Below are positions 40,345 through 52,769 of a stretch of 64,000 bases of DNA, piece after piece. Each line of letters starts with the position of its first letter. Within the stretch, counting starts at the first letter, position 1. The notes beneath the pieces were generated by a model that saw only the letters and a program-made list of their open reading frames with translations, searched no databases and was not told the DNA's origin. Position numbers and translations under genes: made by a program. This DNA comes from Apostichopus japonicus (lineage: Eukaryota; Echinodermata; Holothuroidea; Aspidochirotida; Stichopodidae): the NCBI RefSeq assembly GCF_037975245.1, contig NC_092571.1, positions 7,050,501-7,114,500 on the forward strand, in the 5' to 3' direction.

Positions 40345-42510
40345 TGCTGCTGCTCAGTTGAGTCCTGTGTGGGCGGTGTGGTAATTCATGTTATTGCTCA
40401 GTTGAGTCCTTTGTGGACGGTGTGATTAGTCAGGTAGCTGCTCAGTTGAGTCCTGTGTTGAGAGTATGGTAATTCATGTTACTGCTCAGTTGAGTCCTGT
40501 GTGGACAGTGTGATAATTCATGTTACTGCTCAGTCGAGTCCTGTGTGGACAGTGTGATTATTCAGGTTACTGCACAGTTGAGTCCTATGTGTACAGTGTG
40601 ATTATTCAGGTTACTTCTCAGTTGAGTCCTGTGTGGACAGTGTGATTATTCAAGTTACTGCTCAGTTGAGTCCTTTTTGGACGGTGTGGTAATGCAAGTT
40701 ACTGCTCAGTCGAGTGTTGTGTGGACAAGGATTGGTAGTTCATGTTACTGCTCAGTTGGGTCCAGTGTGGACAGTGTGATTATTCAGGTTACTGCTCAGT
40801 TGAATCCTATGTGGACAGTGTGATTATTCACGTTACTGCTCAGCTGAGTCCTGTGTGGACGGTGTGGTAATGCAGGTTACTTCCAAGTTGAGTCCTGTGT
40901 GGATTGTGTGGTAATTCAGGTAGCTGCTCAGTTGAGTCCTATGTGGAGAGTATGGTGATGAAGGTTACTGCTCAGTTGAGTGATGTGTGGACAAGGGGTG
41001 GTAGTTCATGTAACTTTTCAGTTGAGTCCAGTGTGGACAGTGTGATTATTCAGATTACTGCTCAGTTGAGTCCTGTGTGGACAGTGTGATTTTTCAGGTT
41101 TCTTCTTAGTTGAGTCCTGTGTGGACAGTGTGATTATTCAGGTTACTGCTCAGTTGAGTGTTGTGTGGACAAGGAGTGGTAGTTCATGTTACTGCTCAGT
41201 TGAGTCCAGTGTGGACAGTGTGATTATTCAGGTTACTGCTCAGTTGAGTCCTGTGTGGACAGTGTGATTATTCAGGTTACTGCTCAGTTGAGTCCTGTGT
41301 GGATGGTGTGGTAATGCAGGTTACTTCCAAGTTGAGTCCTGTGTGGATTGTGTGGTAATTCAGTTAGCTGCTCAGTTGAGTCCTATGTGGAGAGTATGGT
41401 GATGAAGGTTACTGCTCAGTTGAGTGATGTGTGGACAAGGGGTGGTAGTTCATGTAACTTTTCAGTTGAGTCCAGTGTGGACAGTGTGATTATTCAGATT
41501 ACTGCTCAGTTGAGTCCTGTGTGGACAGTGTGATTTTTCAGGTTTCTTCTTAGTTGAGTCCTGTGTGGACAGTGTGATTATTCAGGTCACTGCTCAGTTG
41601 AGTGTTGTGTGGACAAGGAGTGGTAGTTCATGTTACTGCTCAGTTGAGTCCAGTGTGGACAGTGTGATTATTCAGGTTACTGCTCAGTTGAGTCCTGTGT
41701 GGACAGTGTGATTATTCAGGTTACTGCTCAGTTGAGTCCTGTGTGGATGGTGTGGTAATTCAGGTAACTGCTCAGTTGGGTCCTGTGTAGAGAGCATGGT
41801 AATGCAGGTTACTGCTCAGTTGAGTGTTGTGTGGACAAGGAGTGGTAGTTCATGTTACTGCTCAGTTGAGTCCAGTGTGGACAGTGTGATCATTCAGGTT
41901 ACTGCTCAGTTGAGTCCTGTGTGGACAGTGTGATTATTCAGGTTTCTTCTCAGTTGAGTCATGTGTGGACAGTGTGATTATTCAGGTTTCTTCTCAGTTG
42001 AGTCCTGTGTGGACAGTGTGATTATTCAGGTTACTGCTCAGTTGAGTCCTGTGTGGATGGTGTGGTAATTCAGGTAACTACTCAGTTGAGTCCTGTGTAG
42101 AGAGCATGGTAATGCAGGTTACTGCTCAGTTGAGTGTAGTGTGGACAAGGAGTGGTAGTTCATGTTACTTTTCAGTTGAGTCCAGTGTGGACAGTGTGAT
42201 TATTCAGGTTTCTTCTCAGTTGAGTCCTGTGTGGACAGTGTGATTATTCAGATTACTGCTCAGTTGAGTCCTGTGAGGATGGTGTGGTAATTCAGGTAAC
42301 TGCTCAGTTGAGTCCTGTGTAGATAGCATGGTAATGCAGGTTACTGCTCAGTTGAGTGTTGTGTGGACAATGAGTGGTAGTTCATGTTACTGCTCAGTTG
42401 AGTCCTATGTGGACAGTGAGATTATTCAGTTTACTGCTCAGTTGAGTCCTGTGTGGACAGTGTGATTATCCATGTTACTTCTCAGTTGAGTCCTGTGTGG
42501 ACATCATAAT
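40345..42510. repeat. 44-bp satellite, about 49 units, with higher-order structure
   Basis: Unit resembles GGTTACTGCTCAGTTGAGTC + CTGTGTGGACAGTGTGATTATTCA. The stretch from 40904 recurs almost unchanged from 41348, a 444-bp higher-order period of about ten units. Confidence 0.93.
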
Positions 42511-42727
42511 TAAAGGAAAGCATAAACAATTGAAGTAGGCCCCTACATGTTGTTTCGATGATGTCATATTTAAACTTGATCAAGTCTTCAACATTTAATC
42601 TGGAATATTATATTTCTTAGCTGTTTGGGGAAGTTATATCATTACAGCTATATGTCTGTCTCACAGGTGAAGGATGGCTGGGTTTGTGTCTCCATTAAAT
42701 ACGCGCCCCATCATCCAGACTTATGTA

Positions 42728-42985
42728 AAACCGGTGCTGTGTCCGAGTGGAGAAAGGTGGTGGCATTTGAAGCAATGAGACTTAGCAATCGGGAGGTACC
42801 GGGTTCAATCCCAAATGACTTTCTAAAATTGAAAAGATTCCAAATTTGAGTTAAACTGTTGAATTGGAAGCCACCCGACGTGTAAGTTGTAATCCATAAG
42901 CCCTTGCGGGTTTCTCCCACAAATTTTGTGGTCGCTCAAAGCGTCGATAAAATAACTGCTGATTTTTATCATTATTATAAAAGCA
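42728..42985 (+). mobile_element. tRNA-derived SINE, family C (Leu/Ser-like head)
   Basis: Head begins GTGCTGTGTCCGAGTGGAGA with an A-box shape. A long variable-arm-like stretch precedes the B-box GGTTCAATCCC. The tail has ATTATTATAA. Type II tRNA ancestry is inferred. Confidence 0.72.
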
Positions 42986-45100
42986 AATAACAATATATTC
43001 GATGGAGCTTTACCATATCGCAACTCATATTTGACACAAAGAATCCCCTTTTCATAAGTGTGATTATTGCACAAAGATCACCTACTAATAATTGCTGAAA
43101 ACATCGAGAATGTGTGCAGAATGAGGCTTTAATATGGTGAATGTTTTTTTTACAGAGAGACCCTTCTTCTGTTGTTTGCTAAGTTCATCTGTAAGTAGAC
43201 ATTAAGTAAATATTTTCTTTTTTTTCTTCACAAATATTACCGTCTGACTGTATGATTTTTCTCTTTATTTATTCCATATCTCTGGTTGGAGTCAGCTGTA
43301 ATCGCTTCCAAAAGCAAACACCAGTTTGCTAATTACCATTTTAATTATCATAGTAAGGCCATTGCTTCAAGAAAAAAGATTGAGTTGATTCTGTAGTAGA
43401 TTTATTTTTTAATCTCAGCAATGAATTGTCGGCTAGAGACACAGAAAGGTCAGTCTTTCCATAATTTGGCATTTTCGATTATTAAGAGATGTCTTTATTA
43501 TACGATATCTCCGCCCCCAGGTGTACGGCGGTAAAAGTTGAGATTACCGTAGTTACTAGAAGAAGGAAAAACAACGAGAAGGAAATGTACAGAGTTCCTC
43601 GGGAGAGTTAATGCGTAGTGTTAAAGGCGATAGAAGCTGCTTATAGGAATATTAAAACCACAGTTTATGATGTGTATATTCATTAATCTGTGTCGAATAC
43701 TTTATGACTTGTACATTTTAGGATAAAGTCAATATTTCTCCAACAGTATAGCTTAATTTTGTTTAAGTATAAAGTCCATTGACTGATGAAAGACGAACAG
43801 TGGGATTTCCAATCAGTTTCTAACCACAAAGGTTAACAGAACGTTGTCGTAGGTTTTACGATGTGTGATCATCCTAAAGTTAAAAGGTGCGATGGATTGT
43901 CAATAACATATTTTGCGTTATATTAATATTTTACTTTAGCGTATGTGAAGTTAGCAATCAAACAGTATGTTGGGAATTCCTTTTTATGAGGCGTCCCAAT
44001 TTTAAGTAGCTAAGTGGATACAATTTTTGAAGAAGGAAAATGGTAGAGTTGTCAAGGTGCATATCATATATGACGAGCATCACACCTATTTGCTACAAGT
44101 TCACTGTAGGTAGGGTAGAATGATGAGACTACATACAGTTCTAAAAATAAAATACCTCATCTCCTACAGACGTTTCTTCTCGCATACTCTACTGGAGAAC
44201 CTAACCATCACACTATTGGGTGAATCTTGTAACCAAACTTGGCATAATTTCTAACAAAAGAAAGTCCATATTAATCATCATCAAAACTATTGAAATATTG
44301 AAGGTCACTCGACGTCCGCCGGAATACCTCAGCTGACTGCACGGAGTATATATTTGATGATAAGCTGCCTTCTAGTTCATTAGGGATTCTTGGGTGAAGT
44401 GCAAATCATGACTGATTAATTTACCTTATGTTATATAGGTCAGTTAGCTGAGGCGAACAAATTCTCAAGACGTTGTATCAGCGACCCTCGTGTGGCCTCG
44501 CAAAGTTCACTGATCGGACTCATCAGGTGACAGTTAATTTGACGCTCCTGTGAAATACAATTTAATACTTTCACCTCTTTTGCTGCGTAAAGTTACCGTC
44601 TCGGTATCTTAGTCCTAAATCGAAATAATATTGCTACCAGTCTGAAATTACCGTGTTTAATATAATCTCTGCAATGTAACTACTGACAGGGTTCACTGAC
44701 TTGCTAAATTTTGCTGGAAGCACAATGCAAAGGAAACAGCATACTTAGTAATTATAAAGCCTTTAAAACCAAAACAACAACAAATTAAACAAACAAATAA
44801 AACCTCACAAGGAATTGTTATTCCTTTTCAGATATAATTTTGTATCATATTAAAAATATTGGTTTGTTGTTCATCTGTCGTAATGAGGTCACTTAAGATA
44901 AACTTGATTAAACCCCACAAAAGGTAACTGAATGCTCGCATAAAAACAGTGTTATACATATATACTAATGAGTTACAAAAGGGCAAGAACAATTAAACAA
45001 AGCAGGACATATATAAAACATTGCGCAGTGACAAATTAGCGTTTAAAATTTAAATTATGGAAGTTTTATACATTGTGGAATAAAAGAAGAGGGTTGCCTA
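42986..45100. other. Intergenic, no recognised feature
   Basis: AT-rich unique-looking sequence. One stretch at 44441-44526 on the plus strand has acceptor and donor signals with an open frame, but no supporting neighbour exon. Confidence 0.4.
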
Positions 45101-45261
45101 TTTGTACTGGCGCACGACAGCCTCATCCTACCACTCCGAGAGAGCACTGTTTAAAATCCCCTCTGTTACTCATACTGCAATGCCATTGGTCTATAGGGAC
45201 AAAAAAGAAGGGATATGTGTGCTAAGATACCCACAAAGGTTCAAAGATTTACGAGATACTT

Positions 45262-45650
45262 ATAATAATAATGGACACTTTGTATAGCGCCGGTATATCC
45301 GCCCGAAGGTGCTCATGGCGCTTTGCAGAAACAGCAGAAAAAAAGGTTACAAATATGAAATTTGGAACAGGTAAGTTTTTAGATTTATCTTGAAGGTTCC
45401 AAGGTGTTGACAAGTCTTACTGATTGAGGTAAGTTATTCCACACTTTTGCGGCTGCACATGAGAAGGATCTCTGGCCCCACCGATTCATTGAAACACGAT
45501 ACTGGAGTAGAGGCTTTAAATATATTTTTTAAAGTTTTGTAATAAAGTTCAATATATTTTCCTGAGGACCAGTCAGTCTTCACCAAGCTATGCGTCTGTC
45601 TCGCTTCATCTAGTGTTCTCATTTAACGGTGTTGCAACATATTTTCTAAA
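45262..45650 (-). mobile_element. Retroelement 3' end (SINE or LINE tail)
   Basis: Minus strand: GCGCCATGAGCACCTTCGGG, GGCGGATATACCGGCGCTAT and an (ATT)n tail at 45262. It is a longer relative of 15583. Confidence 0.6.
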
Positions 45651-46034
45651 ACAAAGGAAAAATGATCTCTGATCGGCCAATCCCTTTAACCATGATAAAT
45701 GTACCTGTGACCTTTAAGTGGCAGATATCTCATCAGAGAAATATTAACTTCTTCAATTCCATTAGAAGACCCCTAAACTAGTTTCATGTTTTGTATAGGT
45801 CTGAATCAATGGTACTACTTTTCTATGCCCTCGATTTCTCTTTGATCAATCGCAAATTTAAATTACTTTGCCTCCTTGGCTATTTAAACTGTATTTTTGA
45901 TTCTATGAATGTTAATTTTTCGAGTCTTATCACACCTATTTGATGTGCTCTCAGGCTAAACTTTAGATCATTCATTGCTTTTGCGATCGTTATTCTTATT
46001 ATTCTACATCAAAGATACTGGAATACACATTCAA

Positions 46035-46520
46035 CTCGGCTAGCATGCAGCACAATTGGAGTGTATACGTACAATAGAACACAACAGAACATGCATTACA
46101 CTATAGCAATCAGCATGTTTAACATGAAACACAATAGCGCCTGCATTGCACTATCGTATCAGCACTTATACTCTTATAACACAATAGTACTTGTATTTTA
46201 CTATTGTAATCAGCACGTTTAACATGAAACACAATAGAGCCTGCATTGCACTATCGTATCAGCACGTACCCGTATAATACAATAGTAATTGTAATATACT
46301 ATTGTAATCAGGCCGTTTAACATGAAACACAATAGAGGATGCATTGCACTATCGTATCAGCACGTACTCGTATAACACCATAGTAATTGTAATATACTAT
46401 TGTAATCAGGCCGTTTAACATGAAACAACAGTATCTGTATTGTACTATTGTATTATTACGCACCACATAACACAATAGAACATGCATTTTATATTGAAGT
46501 CAGCATGTTAATAATGAAAC
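46035..46520. repeat. About 95-bp tandem repeat, 4 to 5 copies
   Basis: Units contain TTTAACATGAAACACAATAG, GCATTGCACTATCGTATCAGC and AATTGTAATATACTATTGTA, with many small inverted segments. Confidence 0.85.
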
Positions 46521-47219
46521 ACAATGGCATTCATCGTAGCATTTCTGCTCCTTATCAATACATATAACTTTTATGAAAATGTTTTACCTTCATTGGCCAA
46601 TCATATCAGTGCACATGTCGTAAAACACGATAAAATATTAACATATTTCTTCGAACTTTGGGGAAGGAAAAAATAACGTTCTGTTCCTTTGAGGTGAAAG
46701 AACTTCAAAATGAAGTTTGGACCTCGCATAGAAAGTGACTGCATCTAGTACATCTTCTTAAAGTAAATAAATACTTAAACCGAAAAAGTGCAATTGTACA
46801 TAACCTCAAGGGAATTTCTCATTAAAATCTTCGTCGACACCTTGATGCCACTTTTCATTAAACGTGAGTGGATTTTGTTAGTTCTGTAGTTATTCGAGGT
46901 ATTTCCAAAAAAAGGCATGGCACTAATTTTAATCGTAGTCTATTAGCATTTGGGGCGGTAGTTCGAATAATACGTTAGAACTTGTGGAGCATGAAGAGGA
47001 GACATGATGGGAAAACCATAACGGACTTATCTCATAAATCAAATAAATAACTTCCAAATTTAAATGTTAAAATCTGTGTGTAAGACCATCAGCACCAGGT
47101 TAGATATGAAACTATCCTGGCAAGACCAAATAGGTTATGTGTATGAGACCTACAGCACCATGCAGGTATATAGGTCCTCTTTAGATGAATCAAGCAATAT
47201 ATTGATGTACAAACCTGTG

Positions 47220-47690
47220 TATTATAGTATCATGGATAGTTGGATACATTCTTCCGTACCTCGAATACTGCAATCTTGTATGGGGATCATGCAACCAGGG
47301 AAATATTAATAGGATAATTAAGCTCCAATAAAATGTTGCCAGAATTATTTTAAGAGCTACTTATGACTCAAGATCATGTGACCTGTTTAAGGTCTTGGTT
47401 GGCATAACTTTGATGTACATTTAAATTATTAACCATTAATTATGGTATTTTAATCTCTACACGGATAAGCACACAATTAAATGAATACAATTTTACCTCC
47501 ACACGTAATGTCCACGATTATGCTCTAATGTCTGTGACATCAAGAGAGCTCTCCTTGCCCGGGGCAAGACCGAAATAAGCAAGGCAAAATTTACATTTTC
47601 TGCGCAGCCACAAAAGAATGGAATGTGTTGCTTCCACATATCAGAAATAAAAAACAAGTTTAGCACCTTTAAACTATATGTGAAAGGATT
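47220..47690 (+). pseudogene. Degenerate LINE reverse transcriptase remnant
   Basis: Across frameshifts and stops the plus strand still shows pieces of a non-LTR ORF2 tail: YCN-like and WGSCNQGNINRIIKLQ, NVARIILRATYDS, LFKVLGW and, near 47610, a KEWN-like segment. Many lesions; inactive. Confidence 0.65.
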
Positions 47691-47984
47691 TTATATTCAT
47701 AATGTTATTTTATGCAAATGTTCCAAAGATCATATTCCAAATTAAAATTTTATATATAGCTTTGTAACATCTTACCTATTTTATATGTACCGTTTTTTTA
47801 GTCTACATTTGATTGGTTTACATTTAGTTATCTATTTAATTTGTTTTATCGTATTACATGTTAGTTCTTATATTCAAACTGATTATTGCATTTACAACTA
47901 TGTTTTTTATTCTATATTGTCTTTATAACAATTATATTTAAGAGGGCTTCTGGAAGATTAGCCTCGGCTCAGCGAGTTACTCTC

Positions 47985-48002
47985 TGAAAATATAGTTGAA
48001 AT

Positions 48003-48038
<36 letters not shown>

Positions 48039-48051
48039 ATTTCAACTATAT

Positions 48052-48082
<31 letters not shown>

Positions 48083-48115
48083 GATATATAGATATATAGA
48101 TATATAGATATATAG

Positions 48116-48172
<57 letters not shown>
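47985..48172. repeat. 72-bp perfect palindrome followed by AT-rich microsatellite
   Basis: 47985-48056 is exactly its own reverse complement: arms GAAAATATAGTTGAAATGAC plus (TA)n, centre between 48020 and 48021. (TA)n and (TAGATA)n runs continue to 48172. Confidence 0.95.
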
Positions 48173-48175
<3 letters not shown>

Positions 48176-49644
48176 TAGTCATGTAAATTGCACACACGAT
48201 TTTGAGTGTTGCCCTTTGACTGAATTTCTAGAAACCTGGTGTATAAGTGTCATATATCATTTGTTATCACCCTAAGTGATAATTATGTAAATTAAGTATT
48301 TAACTTTACTGATTGGTGGAAAGTGAACATGTGATAGTAAAGAATACATCCTCTGTCAGCAACGTATATCCAATCTCGTTATGTGTATAACAGATGGTCA
48401 AGGGCTTCGTACCTCTTTACATTTATTGCTAAGTCAATATGTTTACCCATTAATCGTACATAAATCATCGTTAAAATCAATTATTTACTTCTTTGAACAT
48501 ATTTAATTGCATCTCGATGTCGTCATCCCTTCCCATCAAACATCAAAATTCAGCCTTAATGGACCGGAGTAAGCGAGACACAACAGTTTAAAACATAATT
48601 TGCACTCGACATTTATTCCCTTTTCTGTCCAATTAAGGAAGGTTTGATCAATTACATCTATTATTACTTGATATACAATCTCTCTAATCTACATTGTCTT
48701 ATAACTGTCGTTTATGATAATCAGAGACAACATTTGCATTCCTATGATGAAAATCATAGATGGTCTGAATTAAATTATCCCGTAATTGATGTATCTGGCG
48801 ATATATTCAGAGGAGTTTATGACACCGAACGTGTTCGGATATATTACAAGCTATTAATAAGATTTTAAGTTCGCGTCATGCTGACTAATCTATTTATATT
48901 CATATATATTGGAATAACGTTTAATCTAACTAAGAGTTATGCTGATCATTTCATAATCTTAATTAGTGAGTTATTAACCGTTTTGAACAAACACAGAAAA
49001 GTTGTTATTATCCTGAACAATTCAAACATCATCTGAACATTCTCTTCTCGTCTTTTAATGTTAAGAATATAGCTGTGATCCTCCGGCCCTCTTCAACCTT
49101 ACAGGGATCTCATAATTACACCCCTTCAACTGGAAGCCATGCAATCTTTAATTCCAGTCGGTTCCTGTTTCGTGTACTGCCCCGTAGGGTGCACAAGGGA
49201 AGAAGGGGGGGGGGCATGACCTCCAACCCTTCTGGAAAATGGATCAGTTGGGGGAATTTTTACATTCAGTTGGTGGAAGAATTAGACCATCCTCAACTGA
49301 TTTCTCACATAAAACAGTAAAGAGTATTTGTTAGCACAACCTTTAAACGTAAGCGTTTAAACGTAATTACAAACCAATGCACAATTTGACGCCCGATTTC
49401 TGGAGGTATAATTCCTAGATCTCTCTGAATGGGAAGTCCGCTTGAACGACCCCAGCCTAGGCTACCCCCCCCCTTTTATGGATCATTCATTCCCCGCAGG
49501 CTCTTCCATTCAACGTTCATGCCCTTACCTATAGATCAGTCGCAGGAAATGTAGAGCTTCCCCTTCCTACAGACACCTTTGAAATCCTTGGCACATCACA
49601 GTTATTGTCCTTTTACTATACACAGGTCAACCGGCTCCGTAAGC
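48173..49644. other. Intergenic, no recognised feature
   Basis: Unique-looking AT-rich sequence with short open frames only. A poly-G run at 49203-49214. Confidence 0.4.
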
Positions 49645-50198
49645 CAGGGGCGGACTGGGTCTTAAAACCGGCCTGGGCATTTTTCACCTAGACCATTATC
49701 CATTGATATATGTTACTTATTTGTTACATAGTGATCGCCATCCTGGGGGGGGGGGGTCTAATTAGATTCTTTTTGAAGTTAAGGAATGTCTAGATGCAAA
49801 ATGGTGCTATATTTCTCAATTTTGTAGGTTACAATATTCCTTTAAAACAATAATTTTCCAGAAGCAACGCTGATTAAACTGAGAAAATAGACAAAAGTAT
49901 ATGTTTTAGACTGGATTTTATTTAGTTTCTCAAGCATTTTGTGACAACATGCTTGAAAAAAATGGAAGAAAACCTAAATAAAATCCATTAGCACGGACGG
50001 GTTGCCAATAGAACGTTTTTTTTTTTGGTTACGAACTAACAGACTAACTAACATGGTGATTTCATGAGCTGATTCCCACAGTTAAAAATATATTTCTACA
50101 CAGCTACTGTTAAAATGGGCTGTACTTTTTACCAGGCTCCCCAGCCCACCGGGCCACCGGGCGTTGCCCCAAATGCCCGTGTGGTCAGTCCGCCACTG
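49645..50198. mobile_element. hAT-like non-autonomous element, 554 bp
   Basis: Starts CAGGGGCGGACTGGG and ends TCAGTCCGCCACTG, inverted. Flanks CCGTAAGC (49637-49644) and CCATAAGC (50199-50206) match at 7 of 8 bases, a likely target duplication. Confidence 0.82.
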
Positions 50199-50728
50199 CC
50201 ATAAGCTGACTGTTAAAATTATAAAAGAATTTGAAAAGAGCAAAAAAATGTTGTCAAGGACAGAAATCGAGTCAGTGATCTCAAGATTATTAACCATGGG
50301 CTTTTTAACGCAACTGAATCAGTCACCCACTAACTATAGTAATAATCGGTTTCGAACAAATGTGGACAACTTTCAAGCTTGACCACGTTTTGGCCACATG
50401 ACCATTGACGTTTTCACGTTAATTAATAGGAAATGAACTTGAATTCTTATTCTAAACATGAGTATGCAGCCATTCTATATCCTGTTTGTAGGCATATAAT
50501 GGACATACTGGTTTTTATGGTTCTTTTAACCTTTGTCTCCATGACCTCTAATCTTTAACCTGGTCACGTCCTACGTCACCGGTATGCAAAACAGATGGGA
50601 GGGGTGAGGGAGGGGTTGGGAGCTGGAGGGTAAACTGTTTTCAGTTCCTTCCACCCACGGTACCTAATTTATAAGTCAATCAAAGCGTCCGAGATATTCC
50701 AAATATTGCCAGTTACGACAGGACCATG

Positions 50729-51809
50729 CAGGGCCTGATTTACCAATGGGCAACGTGGGCAGCTGCCCACGGGCCTCCACAACAAGGGGCCTCCACATAC
50801 TTCATGAAAAAAAAATATATATAAGGGGAAATTTGAAGAAAAAAAATTAAATGTAGGCTGACAAATATCATCAATCAAAATCATATTGCGCGCGGCTTAC
50901 GCCATGCATACGCTTGAAGTCATATTCAATTTTAATTGTATCTCTTTGTGAATGGTAGAAACAGCTAAGTGGTTGTTTTCCCGTTATTGCAAATCACAAG
51001 TCGGCAGACAAACATGATTGGCCTAATATCCAAAGTCATCAATCTCAACGTCTATGTTCTTTAGAACTAGGTTAATGGTTTTGGTTGAAACATTTCAGTA
51101 CACCCTGACAGTGCGCCTGTCATCACCTCCCGCTAGGTTTCAGACAGGTATTGCTAATTGATTCTTTTCATGTGCAATGATGAAACAACTGTCTTCTCAC
51201 CCCCACTACACACACATACACAGGCCCGTGCGCGTCTGGGCAGTTGGCAATTGGCATTAACATGTTCGTCATGAATCATGTTAGTCCAGTCCAGCTAAAA
51301 GCAAGTTTAGGCCCGGGGTGTGAGTTTTTTTCGGTTTTCCGGGATAATTAGTATATGCAGGCCGATCAAATTTTTGGAAATGGGACAACACCCCCTTTCT
51401 CCAGAACCCAATTTCTAGATAACTTTAGTCATTTTTGACGTCGGATTATGAAAGAAAATGCTCCACATCCCCTTTTAATGGACCCTGACCTGATATTCTA
51501 ACCCTAACCTTGATTTTGAAAACATTTTGCAGTTTCCAGAGAGTGAGAGAGGTTGTAGCAACCTTTGTACGGAAAATTTTGCAGGCAAACAGGCCTACAT
51601 ACCGTAATGAAAATTCTTCAGAAATCACAAAATTTACTTCAGAAATCACAAAATACTGCACCATTTCGCATCCAAGAACCCTTAATTATTGGAAAAAATC
51701 CAATACCCCTCCCCTTACACACCTCCCCCAGGACGGCGATCACTGGAGGGGGGGGGCCTCCACCACTGAAGGTTGCCCACGGGCCTCCACATGTCTAAAT
51801 CCGGCCCTG
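50729..51809. mobile_element. hAT-like non-autonomous element, 1081 bp, perfect 8-bp target duplication
   Basis: GGACCATG at 50721-50728 and again at 51810-51817. Ends CAGGGCCTGATTTA and TAAATCCGGCCCTG are inverted repeats; subterminal GCCCACGGGCCTCCAC occurs near both ends. No transposase frame of useful length. Confidence 0.9.
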
Positions 51810-52176
51810 GGACCATGAATATTGCTGCTTCAGAATGAATTGTAAATAATTATATATCTTTTAATAAATACATATAAAATCAGTACATAAGGAATGATGA
51901 TAACGCACTCTCAAATTGAAAGTATAACGACAAACAGAAAGGGCCGTTTGCCAAGAAATTATAAATACATGGCTAATCTCTAATCGACAAAATAAAAAAA
52001 TTAAAGATGGTCTAACTCATCCAGAATTAATAACGTATCGTTTGTTAGAATAATGCACCCTTTTGTTTCAACGATTGTATCCAAACAAAGACGATATATT
52101 GTTGCTTTCATTCAAGGATAGAAATTCCTGCGGGCTTAGACATGTTCTGTCTGCATGGATTATATAACTGTAAGTA

Positions 52177-52270
52177 TCAATGGGTTTAAAGGTCTTTAAA
52201 GGTCAATGCGCGCATCGGTTTGTTACGTTCAATGGGTTTAAAAGGTCTGTAAAGGTCAATGCGCGCATAT
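52177..52270 (+). promoter_or_regulatory. Duplicated DR4 nuclear-receptor-like sites
   Basis: Two copies of a 52-bp segment each contain AGGTCT-n4-AGGTCA (52190-52205 and 52243-52258), followed by ATGCGCGCAT. Direct repeats spaced by four fit RXR-heterodimer elements. Distance to the next gene start is about 5 kb; function unproven. Confidence 0.35.
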
Positions 52271-52769
52271 CCGTGTTTCGTTCTGCATTCAGGTTATCTG
52301 CTGACATGTTTACGCGGTATTACACTTCCTCTGTACTCGAAGTGAGAAAGTTGTTTAATTTTTTCTGTGAAACGCACGTCATGTATATTCTCCTCAGGAA
52401 ATAAACAGGGTTGCTGCAAGTCATTCAACTTGTCATAATTTTCTATTGTGATCTCTGAAATAATGAAAAATCTTTCTAGACGTATAATTGCAAAATCGTG
52501 TTTAATTAAAGAATACGTCTCTGTGGTAAAAGCGCATTGCGTTGGTAATAAAAAAAGAAAAAAAAAAGAAAATAATAAAACAAATGGTGATTTATGGGGA
52601 ATGACATAGCGACGTAACCGCTAATGTCAATAATTGTTTTGGTCATTGAATAAACAACGAATGATGTGTTCAGAATGAGAAGCTGTGATTGGAGATAAAA
52701 AAAAAGGAACAACTTTTAACTGGTCATCGGTTCGGTAAGTCGTTTACTTCAATGCAAAGACTGCTGTCC

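Noticed and set aside
40904-41533. Two identical 61-residue frames
   Set aside because: They are the higher-order repeats of the 44-bp satellite.
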